DNA of 7,391 nucleotides from an uncultured Schwartzia sp. (GTDB lineage Bacteria; Bacillota; Negativicutes; Selenomonadales; Selenomonadaceae): assembly GCA_905373705.1 (NCBI GenBank), contig CAJPUA010000043.1:1-7391 (forward strand). Direction: 5' to 3'. The stretch's first letter is position 1; each line of letters starts with the position of its first letter. The notes under the pieces were generated by a model, which was given only the letters and a program-made list of their open reading frames with translations, was not told the origin of the DNA and did no database searches. Shown here one piece after another: positions 1 to 6,226 of this stretch. Both the position numbers and the translations under genes were made by a program.

Positions 1-83
1 CTGGAAGTATGGACATTTTAAGAAAAAGCCGTTATAATGAAAAGAGGCTGAAAAGCCTGCTCAAAAGCACTTATTTTTTCTTC

Positions 84-110
84 TGCCGGGCGATCGCCCG
101 GTATTTTTTT
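84..110 (+). terminator. Rho-independent terminator of the upstream unit
   Basis: A perfect 16-base palindrome (86-101, CCGGGCGATCGCCCGG) is extended by a G-U and a T-A pair and followed directly by seven T residues (104-110). This is a typical intrinsic terminator on the plus strand. No matching T-run lies on the other side, so it is not bidirectional. It probably ends a gene to the left of the window; only a few codons of any such gene could be inside. Confidence 0.8.
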
Positions 111-141
111 GTCTGAAACCGCGCGGTCAAACATTTTGCAG

Positions 142-177
142 GTGACAATCATCCATTCCTATGTTATTATAAATAAC
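142..177 (+). promoter_or_regulatory. Promoter of the symporter gene with an inverted repeat over the -10
   Basis: A -35-like GTGACA (142-147) is 17 bases from a -10-like TATTAT (165-170), and a TG at 162-163 makes it an extended -10. The element lies about 50 bases upstream of the symporter start codon and downstream of the preceding terminator. GTTATT (163-168) and AATAAC (172-177) form a short inverted repeat covering the -10. It could be an operator or merely AT-rich coincidence. Confidence 0.6.
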
Positions 178-192
178 GGAACTTATACTTTT

Positions 193-216
193 GTCCACTG
201 TATGTGGACTGGAGGG
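193..216 (+). promoter_or_regulatory. 5' leader hairpin plus ribosome binding site of the symporter gene
   Basis: GTCCAC (193-198) and GTGGAC (204-209) form a perfect 6-bp stem around a 5-base loop. The stem is followed after one base by GGAGGG (211-216), a strong ribosome binding site correctly spaced from ATG at 227. The site and the hairpin argue against an in-frame TTG at 191 as the start. The stem leaves the binding site exposed but may affect mRNA stability or ribosome access; that is inference. Confidence 0.5.
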
Positions 217-226
217 AGAATTGTCT

Positions 227-1582
227 ATGGACGCGCTCAACAACGTACTGAATGAAATCGACTCAATCCTATGGGGACCGCCGCTCATTGTGCTTCTGCT
301 CGGCACCGGAATTTATCTGACGATCCGGCTTAATCTCTTACAGGTATTCCGTTTGCCGCTGGCACTGTCACTCATCTTCCGGGCAAAGAATCGTGGCAAG
401 GGCGATGTATCGAGCTTCAAAGCGCTTTGCGTAGCGCTGGCGGCAACCGTCGGCACCGGCAATATCGTCGGCGTCGCCACTGCCGTCAAGCTTGGCGGAC
501 CGGGCGCACTCTTTTGGATGTGGGTCGCCGCCTTTTTCGGCATGGCGACAAAATACGCCGAGGGACTTCTCGCCGTAAAATACCGCACGACGGACGAGCG
601 GGGCGAGATTGCCGGCGGCCCGATGTTCTACATTCGCCACGGCATGGGGGAAAAATGGGCGCCCATGGCCGCCTTCTTCGCCGGGGCCTGCATTTTAGTA
701 GCCTTTTTTGGCATCGGCACGTTCCCGCAGGTCAACGCTATCGTTGACAGCGTGAATATCGCCTTCGGCGTACCCCGGGAAATTTCTGACGGCGTCATTA
801 CCATACTCGTGGCAGCCATCACGATCGGCGGCCTGCAAAGCATTTCTCATGTCGCCAGCCGGATTGTTCCGTTCATGGCGGTCGTTTATGTCGTCATCAG
901 TCTCGGTCTTATCTTTATGAATATCAGCGCCGTCCCCGACGCCATCGCGCTTATTGTCCACAGTGCCTTCAACGGCCAGGCGGCAGCGGGGGGCTTCGCA
1001 GGCTCGACGCTCATGGTGGCCATGCAGAAGGGCATCGCCCGCGGCATTTTCTCGAACGAGTCGGGTCTCGGCTCCGCGCCGATTGCCGCCGCCGCAGCGA
1101 AGACGAAATGGCCGGCAGAGCAGGGGCTCATCTCCATGACCGGCACCTTCATTGACACCATCATCATCTGCTCGATGACCGGTCTTGCCCTTGTCCTGAC
1201 AGGCGTCTGGCAGGGAAATTCCGCCGGCGCCATGATGACGACCGACGCTTTCGCTTTTGTGTACGGACAGATTGGTGTGGCGCTGCTTACCATATCGCTG
1301 GCGCTTTTTGCCTTCACAACAATCCTTGGCTGGAATTACTATGGCGAACGCGCCTGCATCTATCTTTTCGGCACGAAAGGCGTCCTGCCGTACCGCTTCA
1401 TCTTTATTGCCCTCGTTGCTTCGGGCGCTTTCCTTAAGCTCGATGCCATCTGGACACTGGCCGATATCGTGAACGGTCTCATGGCTATCCCGAACCTCGT
1501 CGCCCTTTGCGCGCTCTCGGGTGTCATTGTCAGCGAAACCCAACGTTATATGGAATACCGGGAAAAAGACGATCAAGGCTGA
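227..1582 (+). CDS. Alanine/glycine:cation symporter (AGCS family) protein
   Basis: This is an inner-membrane secondary transporter that brings in alanine or glycine with Na+ (or H+), of the AGCS family to which B. subtilis AlsT belongs. The protein is 451 residues, a normal length for the family, and is very hydrophobic throughout with many membrane-spanning segments. The family signature is complete at residues 90-105 (GGPGALFWMWVAAFFG). A conserved ATVGTGNIVG stretch lies at 73-82, and a second conserved region, RGIFSNESGLGSAP, begins at residue 272. The start is ATG 227, eight bases after GGAGGGAG; a longer in-frame reading from TTG 191 would begin inside a leader hairpin. The gene is flanked by terminators on both sides and has its own promoter, so it is probably monocistronic. 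The exact substrate cannot be read from the sequence. Confidence 0.95.
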   Translation: MDALNNVLNEIDSILWGPPLIVLLLGTGIYLTIRLNLLQVFRLPLALSLIFRAKNRGKGDVSSFKALCVALAATVGTGNIVGVATAVKLGGPGALFWMWVAAFFGMATKYAEGLLAVKYRTTDERGEIAGGPMFYIRHGMGEKWAPMAAFFAGACILVAFFGIGTFPQVNAIVDSVNIAFGVPREISDGVITILVAAITIGGLQSISHVASRIVPFMAVVYVVISLGLIFMNISAVPDAIALIVHSAFNGQAAAGGFAGSTLMVAMQKGIARGIFSNESGLGSAPIAAAAAKTKWPAEQGLISMTGTFIDTIIICSMTGLALVLTGVWQGNSAGAMMTTDAFAFVYGQIGVALLTISLALFAFTTILGWNYYGERACIYLFGTKGVLPYRFIFIALVASGAFLKLDAIWTLADIVNGLMAIPNLVALCALSGVIVSETQRYMEYREKDDQG

Positions 1583-1618
1583 TTTTTCCAGCCGCCATTA
1601 TCGATAATTTTTCCGCGC

Positions 1619-1683
1619 TTCCCTTTTTTGCGAAAAACCGCCCAAGGCCAAAAGGCACGGGCGGTTTTTCGCAAAAGAGGGAA
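1619..1683. terminator. Very long hairpin, bidirectional-type terminator
   Basis: Arms 1619-1643 and 1659-1683 pair over 25 bp with one G-U wobble. The 15-base loop itself holds a GCC/GGC mini-stem (1647-1649 with 1654-1656) around AAAA. The GC core (CCGCCC with GGGCGG) is followed by TTTTT on both strands, so the core works as an intrinsic terminator for the symporter gene. The arms continue far past the T-run (TTCCC...GGGAA), longer than a terminator needs. It separates the symporter from the metal-transport operon, both on the plus strand. Confidence 0.8.
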
Positions 1684-1696
1684 CAAAGCTTTTAAC

Positions 1697-1715
1697 GATA
1701 TTGATTATCAATTTC
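1697..1715. promoter_or_regulatory. Fur-family operator (Fur-box-like) upstream of the metal-transport operon
   Basis: GATATTGATTATCAATTTC matches the classical Fur-box consensus GATAATGATTATCATTATC at 16 of 19 positions. Its core ATTGAT-T-ATCAAT (1700-1712) is a perfect 6-1-6 inverted repeat. It ends one base before the -35 of the operon promoter, so a bound repressor would be expected to block RNA polymerase. Fur, Zur and other Fur-family proteins use related sites, so which one binds is not decided by sequence alone; a DtxR-type MntR is less likely. Confidence 0.6.
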
Positions 1716-1716
1716 A

Positions 1717-1745
1717 TTTACAACAGTAAAAAAATATGCTATACT
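1717..1745 (+). promoter_or_regulatory. Promoter of the metal ABC transporter operon
   Basis: TTTACA (1717-1722) and TATACT (1740-1745) are separated by exactly 17 bases, and TG at 1737-1738 gives an extended -10. Transcription would start near 1752, leaving a leader of about 35 bases before ATG 1787. The Fur-like palindrome abuts the -35. Confidence 0.7.
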
Positions 1746-1786
1746 TCCTTTCAGAAAGAAAAATTTCCCAAACAGGAAGGTGCAGT

Positions 1787-2749
1787 ATGAAGATTTGGAA
1801 AAAAAGCAAGGGATTTGTTTTTCTGCTGGCGGTAAGCCTCTTGTCTATGGCGTTGTTCATCACCGGTTGCGGCGGCGATACAACGGGCGGACAAGGAGGA
1901 AAAAACAGCGGCGGCAAAAAAACGGTGACGGCGACGACCTCGTTTCTTGCCGACATGACGCGGGAGCTGGCAGGGGATTACGTCAACATTGAGATGGTTA
2001 TTCCGGCGGGGGAAGACCCGCATCTTTACGTTGCGCAACCGAAAGATCTCAAGAAACTCAAAGACGCGGATCTCGTTCTCTACCACGGTCTCCACTTTGA
2101 GGGGAAAATGGTCGATGTGCTGGAAAAGAAGGGCACCGCGGTGTCGGCAGATTTCCCCAAAAATGAGATTCTCCAATTAGATGAAGACGGTCAGCAGGTC
2201 GTCGATCCCCATTTCTGGTTCAGCATCGCGCTTTACAAAAAAGCGTCAGAAAAGGCGGCGCAAGAGCTGAGCAAACTTATTCCGGAGCATAAACAGGAGA
2301 TTTCCGCCAATCTGGCGAAGTATCTAAAAAAGCTCGACGAGCTGGACGCTGAGATCAAAGGCAAGATCGCCTCGATCCCACCGGAAAACCGCAATCTCGT
2401 CACTCCGCACGACGCGTTTAATTATTTTTCCAAGAGTTACGGTATGAAGGTCGTAGCCCCGCAAGGTGTCAGCACAAATTCTGAGGTGGCGAACGCGGAT
2501 ATTGAGAAAACCGCCGATTTCATTGTGGAACATAAGGTCAAGGCGGTGTTCGCCGAAAGCACGACGAATCCCGAGCGCATGAAAAAATTGCAGGAGATCT
2601 GCAAAGCCAAGGGCTTCGACGTGGAGATCGTGAGCGGCGAAGGAAATGAACTCTTTTCCGATTCCCTTGCCCCGGCGGGACAAAAAGGAGACACTTTTAT
2701 CGACATGTACCGCTATGACGTCGACCTGATCGTAAATCATCTGAAATAA
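1787..2749 (+). CDS. troA: Metal-ion ABC transporter substrate-binding lipoprotein (TroA/ZnuA-like)
   Basis: This is the extracytoplasmic receptor (cluster A-I) that captures Mn2+ or Zn2+ and hands it to the permeases. The 320-residue protein has a basic N-terminus, a hydrophobic core and the lipobox I-T-G-C at 25-28, so Cys28 should be lipid-anchored. A glycine-rich linker (29-43) follows. The expected metal ligands are His79 (DPHLY), His142 (DPHFWF), His208 (VTPHDAF) and Asp292 (FSDS). This His3-Asp set is that of Treponema TroA; PsaA-type Mn receptors have Glu at the third place. The His-rich loop of many ZnuA proteins is absent. Further TroA-like stretches are LYHGLHFEGKM and QGVSTNSE. 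The start is ATG 1787, six bases after AGGAAGG; a longer in-frame ATG at 1736 lies within the promoter. Mn versus Zn cannot be settled, and the tro symbol is by resemblance. Confidence 0.92.
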   Translation: MKIWKKSKGFVFLLAVSLLSMALFITGCGGDTTGGQGGKNSGGKKTVTATTSFLADMTRELAGDYVNIEMVIPAGEDPHLYVAQPKDLKKLKDADLVLYHGLHFEGKMVDVLEKKGTAVSADFPKNEILQLDEDGQQVVDPHFWFSIALYKKASEKAAQELSKLIPEHKQEISANLAKYLKKLDELDAEIKGKIASIPPENRNLVTPHDAFNYFSKSYGMKVVAPQGVSTNSEVANADIEKTADFIVEHKVKAVFAESTTNPERMKKLQEICKAKGFDVEIVSGEGNELFSDSLAPAGQKGDTFIDMYRYDVDLIVNHLK

Positions 2750-2761
2750 GACGAACGATGC

Positions 2762-2791
2762 AAAGGGGCGGCCGGGCGGCCGCCCCTTTTT
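2762..2791 (+). terminator. Intra-operon hairpin (attenuator) between receptor and ATPase genes
   Basis: AAAGGGGCGGCC (2762-2773) and GGCCGCCCCTTT (2778-2789) form a perfect 12-bp, GC-rich stem with a GGGC tetraloop, running into TTTTT (2787-2791). It has every mark of an intrinsic terminator but sits 12 bases after the receptor stop codon and before the ATPase of the same operon. The likely effect is partial termination, giving more receptor than membrane complex, and protection of the upstream mRNA 3' end. Confidence 0.8.
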
Positions 2792-2826
2792 GCTATAGCG
2801 CTGTACAGAGAGAAAGAAGGAGACCC

Positions 2827-3549
2827 ATGGAAGAAGAAATGTTGCTTCACGTCGAGGATATGACGATGGCGTACCGGGAGACGGCAGTGCTCTGGGACAT
2901 TGATCTCGACGTGCCGGAAGGCGTGCGCTGCGCTATCGTCGGGCCGAATGGAGCGGGGAAATCGACGCTCTTAAAAGGAATCCTCGGCCTGGAAAAACCG
3001 GTGGCGGGGTTCGTTCGTCTATGGGGACAGCCCATTGACAAAGTACGCTCGCGCATTGCCTATGTACCGCAACGCGGCGCGGTCAACTGGGATTTCCCAA
3101 CGACGGTTTTCGACGTCGTGCTGATGGGGCGCTACGTGCATATCGGGCTTATGCGGCGCCCCGGCAAAGCCGATCGGGAAAAGGCCAGAGAAGCACTGGC
3201 GGAGATGAAGCTCTCGGAACTCGCTGACCGGCAGATTTCGGAACTGTCCGGCGGGCAAAAGCAGCGCGTCTTCATCGCCCGAGCTCTGGCGCAGGAAAGT
3301 GATCTCTACATCATGGACGAGCCCCTCGCCGGGGTGGACGAAACGACGGAACGCATCGTCATGGATAAATTCGTGGCGCTGCAAAAAGAGAAAAAGACCG
3401 TGATCGCCGTCCATCACGATCTTTCCACTCTCGACGATTACTTTGATTATCTCGTCGTCCTCAACCGCACCGTCAAAGCCTGCGATTACCTGAGCGCCAT
3501 GGATAAGTCGGCGAAAATAGCGCTGGCATTTCGTCTTAAGGAGCGATGA
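2827..3549 (+). CDS. troB: Metal-ion ABC transporter ATP-binding protein (TroB/ZnuC-like)
   Basis: This is the cytoplasmic ATPase that powers the metal importer. At 240 residues it is a single nucleotide-binding domain with all motifs intact: Walker A GPNGAGKST (39-47), Q-loop Gln82 in YVPQR, signature LSGGQKQR (140-147), Walker B LYIMDE (160-165), D-loop AGVD (168-171) and switch His197 in VHHDL. The W-D-F-P region after the Q-loop is typical of the Mn/Zn group of ATPases. The start is ATG 2827, preceded by AAGGAG at 2817-2822; an in-frame ATG at 2758 would translate through the attenuator hairpin and lacks family similarity. The stop is one base from the next gene's ATG, so translation of the two is probably coupled. 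Confidence 0.93.
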   Translation: MEEEMLLHVEDMTMAYRETAVLWDIDLDVPEGVRCAIVGPNGAGKSTLLKGILGLEKPVAGFVRLWGQPIDKVRSRIAYVPQRGAVNWDFPTTVFDVVLMGRYVHIGLMRRPGKADREKAREALAEMKLSELADRQISELSGGQKQRVFIARALAQESDLYIMDEPLAGVDETTERIVMDKFVALQKEKKTVIAVHHDLSTLDDYFDYLVVLNRTVKACDYLSAMDKSAKIALAFRLKER

Positions 3550-3550
3550 C

Positions 3551-4435
3551 ATGGATATTCTCGCTAATTACACGTTCCAGATCATCGCCTTCGGCACGGC
3601 TCTCCTTGCGGCGGTGGCCGCGCCGGTGGGAGCCCTGAGCGTCTACAAAGGGCAGAGTCTCATTGGCGACGCCATCGGTCACGCCACGTTTCCCGGCATC
3701 GTCCTCGCCTACATGGCGTTTTCCACGCGCAATCCCGCGATCCTGCTCCTCGGCGCCACGGCAGCAGCAGCGGTCACGTTTTTCGCCATCCAGGCGGCGC
3801 ACGAAAACTCCCGCGTCGGACTCAACGCCAATCTGGCGATTTTTCTCTCCGGTTTTTTCGGCCTCGGCATGGTGCTGAAAAGCTACATTCAGGGAAACCC
3901 CGCTTACCGCGGCGCGTCGCAGGCGGGGCTGGAGACATACATCTTCGGTCAGGCCGCGTATATGCTGGAGTCGGACGTTCTCCTTATCGCCATCGTCGCG
4001 GCGCTCGTCCTCACGCTCTTCATTCTCTTTTACAAGGAACTCAAGGTATTCGTCTTTGATGCGGAATACGCGCAGGCCGTCGGACTTCCCGTCCGCCTGC
4101 TGAACATTCTCCTGCCTCTTCTGACCATCGCCGTCATCGGGATCGGCCTGAAAGCGGTAGGCTCCATCCTCATCAGCTCGTTTCTCATCATTCCCTGCGT
4201 CGCAGCGAGCCAGTGGTCGAACAATTTTTCCCGCGTCCTTCTCCTGAGCGGTCTTTTCGGCATCGTCGCGGCGCTTCTGGGAACGTATGTCAGCACCGTC
4301 GAACAGGGCATGTCCACAGGGCCGAGCATCATTCTCGCCGCCTGCGCCATCGCTTTTTTCTCCATGCTGCTCGGAAAACACGGCCTTCGGCGCGCGCGCA
4401 AGCGCCGGTCCGAGAATGGGGGCGACGCGCCATGA
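3551..4435 (+). CDS. troC: Metal-ion ABC transporter permease (ABC-3 family, TroC-like)
   Basis: This is the first of two membrane subunits forming the translocation path. It is 294 residues, the normal size for the ABC-3 family (ZnuB/MntB/TroC), with about eight hydrophobic segments. Family features include GQSLIGDAIGHATFPGIVLA near residue 35. The cytoplasmic coupling segment FYKELKVFVFDAEYA starts at 160, and a later KAVGSILISSFLIIP helix follows. The basic C-terminus (RRARKRRSE) is probably cytoplasmic. The start is ATG 3551 with AAGGAG at 3538-3543, placed inside the end of the ATPase gene. The stop overlaps the start of the next permease as ATGA (4432-4435), a coupling signal. The two permeases probably act as a heterodimer. 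Confidence 0.93.
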   Translation: MDILANYTFQIIAFGTALLAAVAAPVGALSVYKGQSLIGDAIGHATFPGIVLAYMAFSTRNPAILLLGATAAAAVTFFAIQAAHENSRVGLNANLAIFLSGFFGLGMVLKSYIQGNPAYRGASQAGLETYIFGQAAYMLESDVLLIAIVAALVLTLFILFYKELKVFVFDAEYAQAVGLPVRLLNILLPLLTIAVIGIGLKAVGSILISSFLIIPCVAASQWSNNFSRVLLLSGLFGIVAALLGTYVSTVEQGMSTGPSIILAACAIAFFSMLLGKHGLRRARKRRSENGGDAP

Positions 4436-5532
4436 CCGATTCTCTGCTCGTTCTCGCGCTGACTGCGGCCGCCTGCGCCCTGCCAGGGGTCTTCCTCTTG
4501 CTGCGCAATCTCTCGATGATCGCGGACGCCATCAGCCACACGGTTCTCTTTGGCATTGTCCTCGCGTTTTTTCTCACCCACGATCTCTCCTCGCCTTGGC
4601 TGCTCGGCGGCGCGGCGCTTATGGGGGTGTTGACCGTTCTCCTCGTCGAGCTTTTGGGCCGGACGAAAACGCTCAAAATTGACGACGCGATCGGCATCAT
4701 TTTCCCTATGCTCTTCTCCCTCGCCGTCATTCTCATCAGTAAATACGCAGGGAACGTCCACCTCGACACGGATATGGTGCTAATGGGCGAGGTAATATAC
4801 GCAGGATTGGATACGGTGCCGTTTTTTGGTTTCGATATCGCCGCCGCAGCCCTCAAAATGGGAGCCATCCTCCTCCTCAATTTCACCTTTATCACGCTTT
4901 TTTACAAGGAACTCAAGCTTTCCACCTTCGACGAAGAGAATGCCCGCCTCATCGGCATGGCGACGAGCGTCATCTTCTACGGGCTGATGACGCTGATCTC
5001 GCTGACGACGGTAGCCGCCTTCGACGCCGTAGGTTCGATCCTCGTCATTTCATTTTTCATCGCTCCGGCGGGGGCCGCTCTTCTCTTTACCAAGCGGCTC
5101 CATCACGCGCTATTTTTCGCCGTTCTCACCGGCGTCATAAACAGCGGGATCGGCTACGCTCTGGCGATCCATTTCAACGCCTCGATGTCCGGCATGTGCG
5201 CCTTTGTCAACATGCTCGTCTATATATTTGCCGTTCTCTTTCACCCCAAAGGCGTCCTTACAAAGCGCCTTCAACAGACGCGAAACCGCGAGCGGCTCCG
5301 CCAGGAGCTGTTCATCATCCATCTCGGCACGCATACCGCCCGGCATCGTTACAGCGCCGAGAACGAAGTGGCGGAAATTGCCGCTCATCTGCGCTGGAGC
5401 CAGACGGAAATGGAAAAAGTGAGCGCCGATTTGCGCGCGGCGGATATGATCACGCAGGCGGGAGCGTACTACCTCCTCACGGAAAAGGGGCAACTGCGCT
5501 ATCAGGCGCTCCGTGCCGAATACTTTTTGTAA
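4432..5532 (+). CDS. troD: Metal-ion ABC transporter permease with C-terminal winged-helix (DtxR-like) tail, TroD-like
   Basis: This is the second membrane subunit, 366 residues against roughly 270-295 for a plain ABC-3 permease. Residues 1 to about 283 are the permease: LLLRNLSMIADAISHTVLFG near the N-terminus, NVHLDTDMVLMGEV in a loop, coupling segment FYKELKLSTFDEENA from 157, and DAVGSILVISFFIAP. Residues 284-366 (from base 5281) are charged and soluble. The predicted order is a helix RERLRQELFIIHLG, then NEVAEIAAHLRWSQTEMEKVSADLRAAD as helix-turn-helix, then AYYLLTEKGQLRYQAL as wing and final helix, as in DtxR/MntR N-terminal domains. No DtxR metal-binding dimerisation domain follows. 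Chlamydial YtgCR and B. subtilis MntC are known related long permeases. The start is ATG 4432, overlapping the troC stop; the upstream in-frame extension is troC shadow. DNA binding by the tail is inference. Confidence 0.9.
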   Translation: MTDSLLVLALTAAACALPGVFLLLRNLSMIADAISHTVLFGIVLAFFLTHDLSSPWLLGGAALMGVLTVLLVELLGRTKTLKIDDAIGIIFPMLFSLAVILISKYAGNVHLDTDMVLMGEVIYAGLDTVPFFGFDIAAAALKMGAILLLNFTFITLFYKELKLSTFDEENARLIGMATSVIFYGLMTLISLTTVAAFDAVGSILVISFFIAPAGAALLFTKRLHHALFFAVLTGVINSGIGYALAIHFNASMSGMCAFVNMLVYIFAVLFHPKGVLTKRLQQTRNRERLRQELFIIHLGTHTARHRYSAENEVAEIAAHLRWSQTEMEKVSADLRAADMITQAGAYYLLTEKGQLRYQALRAEYFL

Positions 5533-5540
5533 CGCTGTCC

Positions 5541-5573
5541 GGCGTATGTCGAAACAGGCTGACGCCCATTTTT
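5541..5573 (+). terminator. Possible terminator of the metal-transport operon
   Basis: GGCGT (5541-5545) pairs with ACGCC (5562-5566), with a small TGT/ACA inner stem, and is followed by CATTTTTC. The stem is weak but correctly placed just after the last operon gene and before the 3' end of the converging minus-strand gene. Confidence 0.4.
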
Positions 5574-5583
5574 CCCGAAGCTT

Positions 5584-6117
5584 TTATAATGCCGTTCCCT
5601 TCGCGGGGCGAAAAAGACGGCTCATGTCCGCTTTTTCCAGCGTGAGCAGGAAAATTTTCTTATCCAGCCCGGCAGCGTAACCGGTCAGATTGCCGTTTTT
5701 CCCTACGACCCGATGGCAGGGAATGAGAATCGAAATGTCGTTGTGCCCCACCGCGCCGCCGACCGCCTGCGCGGCAACCTTCGCGCCGCCGCGTGTGCGC
5801 GCGATTTTCGCCGCGATGTCGCCGTAAGTCGTCGTAGTGCCATAGGGAATCTGGCGCAGAATTTTCCATACCGCCTGCCGAAAGGGCGAACCGACAGGAT
5901 GAAGCGTCAGCATAAAATCCGGCTGCGCGCCGCGAAAATAAATATCAAGCCACCGTCTGGCATCGCGCAGGACAGGCGTTTCCTTTTCCACGAAGGACAT
6001 CGCGGAGCGCTCCACCAAATATTTTTCTCCCTCGAACCAGACCCCCGTCAGCCCTTCTTCGTCCGCTGCCAAAAGGATTTTCCCCAGCGGAGATATGTAA
6101 GACGTCGTATACAGCAT
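5584..6117 (-). CDS. ogt: Methylated-DNA--[protein]-cysteine S-methyltransferase
   Basis: This is a suicide DNA-repair protein that moves the alkyl group from O6-alkylguanine (and O4-alkylthymine) to its own cysteine. It is 177 residues, normal for single-domain Ogt/MGMT. The C-terminal domain begins at FRQAVWKILRQIPYGTTTTYGDIA (79-102). The active-site motif PCHRV (133-137) gives the acceptor Cys134, followed by GNLTGYAAGLDKK (142-154). The N-terminal half (TSYISPLGKILLAAD) is the usual variable domain. The residue matching the arginine finger of human MGMT, in A-R-A-V-G-G-A, is Gln117 here (AAQAVGGA), and the usual N-P after the loop is N-D. Similar Gln forms exist in Firmicutes, as I recall, so activity is still expected. 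The start has AAGGAAGGGG just upstream on the minus strand. The gene converges on the metal operon. Confidence 0.93.
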   Translation of the reverse strand: MLYTTSYISPLGKILLAADEEGLTGVWFEGEKYLVERSAMSFVEKETPVLRDARRWLDIYFRGAQPDFMLTLHPVGSPFRQAVWKILRQIPYGTTTTYGDIAAKIARTRGGAKVAAQAVGGAVGHNDISILIPCHRVVGKNGNLTGYAAGLDKKIFLLTLEKADMSRLFRPAKGTAL

Positions 6118-6168
6118 AATTTCCCCTTCCTTTCCTCGCTTTTTCGTCGAGCTTATCCGGCGCCCAGC

Positions 6169-6201
6169 AAAAGAACCGCCAGCAACGCTGGCGGTTCTTT
6201 T
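6169..6201 (-). terminator. Terminator of the 194-residue hypothetical gene
   Basis: A perfect 15-bp stem with a 3-base loop has AAAA at its left foot and TTTT at its right, so each strand ends in GGTTCTTTT. It lies 25 bases beyond the stop of the minus-strand hypothetical gene and 51 bases before the methyltransferase start. It therefore most likely ends the former and separates the two genes. Its symmetry would also let it stop plus-strand readthrough. Confidence 0.8.
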
Positions 6202-6226
6202 ATAACCTTTTCCTATTTTTACGTTA

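Noticed and set aside
1..37. End of an upstream plus-strand gene (frames ending at 19-21 or 35-37)
   Set aside because: The terminator at 84-110 implies such a gene, but only 6-11 codons could be inside and none is recognisable, so the frame cannot be chosen.
695..1576. Long minus-strand open frame (293 codons) opposite the symporter
   Set aside because: It is antisense to a clear family member, has charged low-complexity composition typical of shadow frames, and has no ribosome binding site or known domain.
3536..4381. Long minus-strand open frame (281 codons) opposite the first permease
   Set aside because: It is rich in Asp, Glu, Arg and Gly from antisense reading of a hydrophobic membrane protein; the plus strand encodes an intact ABC-3 permease.
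4213..4431. N-terminal extension of the second permease (73 codons before ATG 4432)
   Set aside because: The extension is an out-of-frame reading of the first permease gene; homology and the ATGA overlap put the start at 4432.
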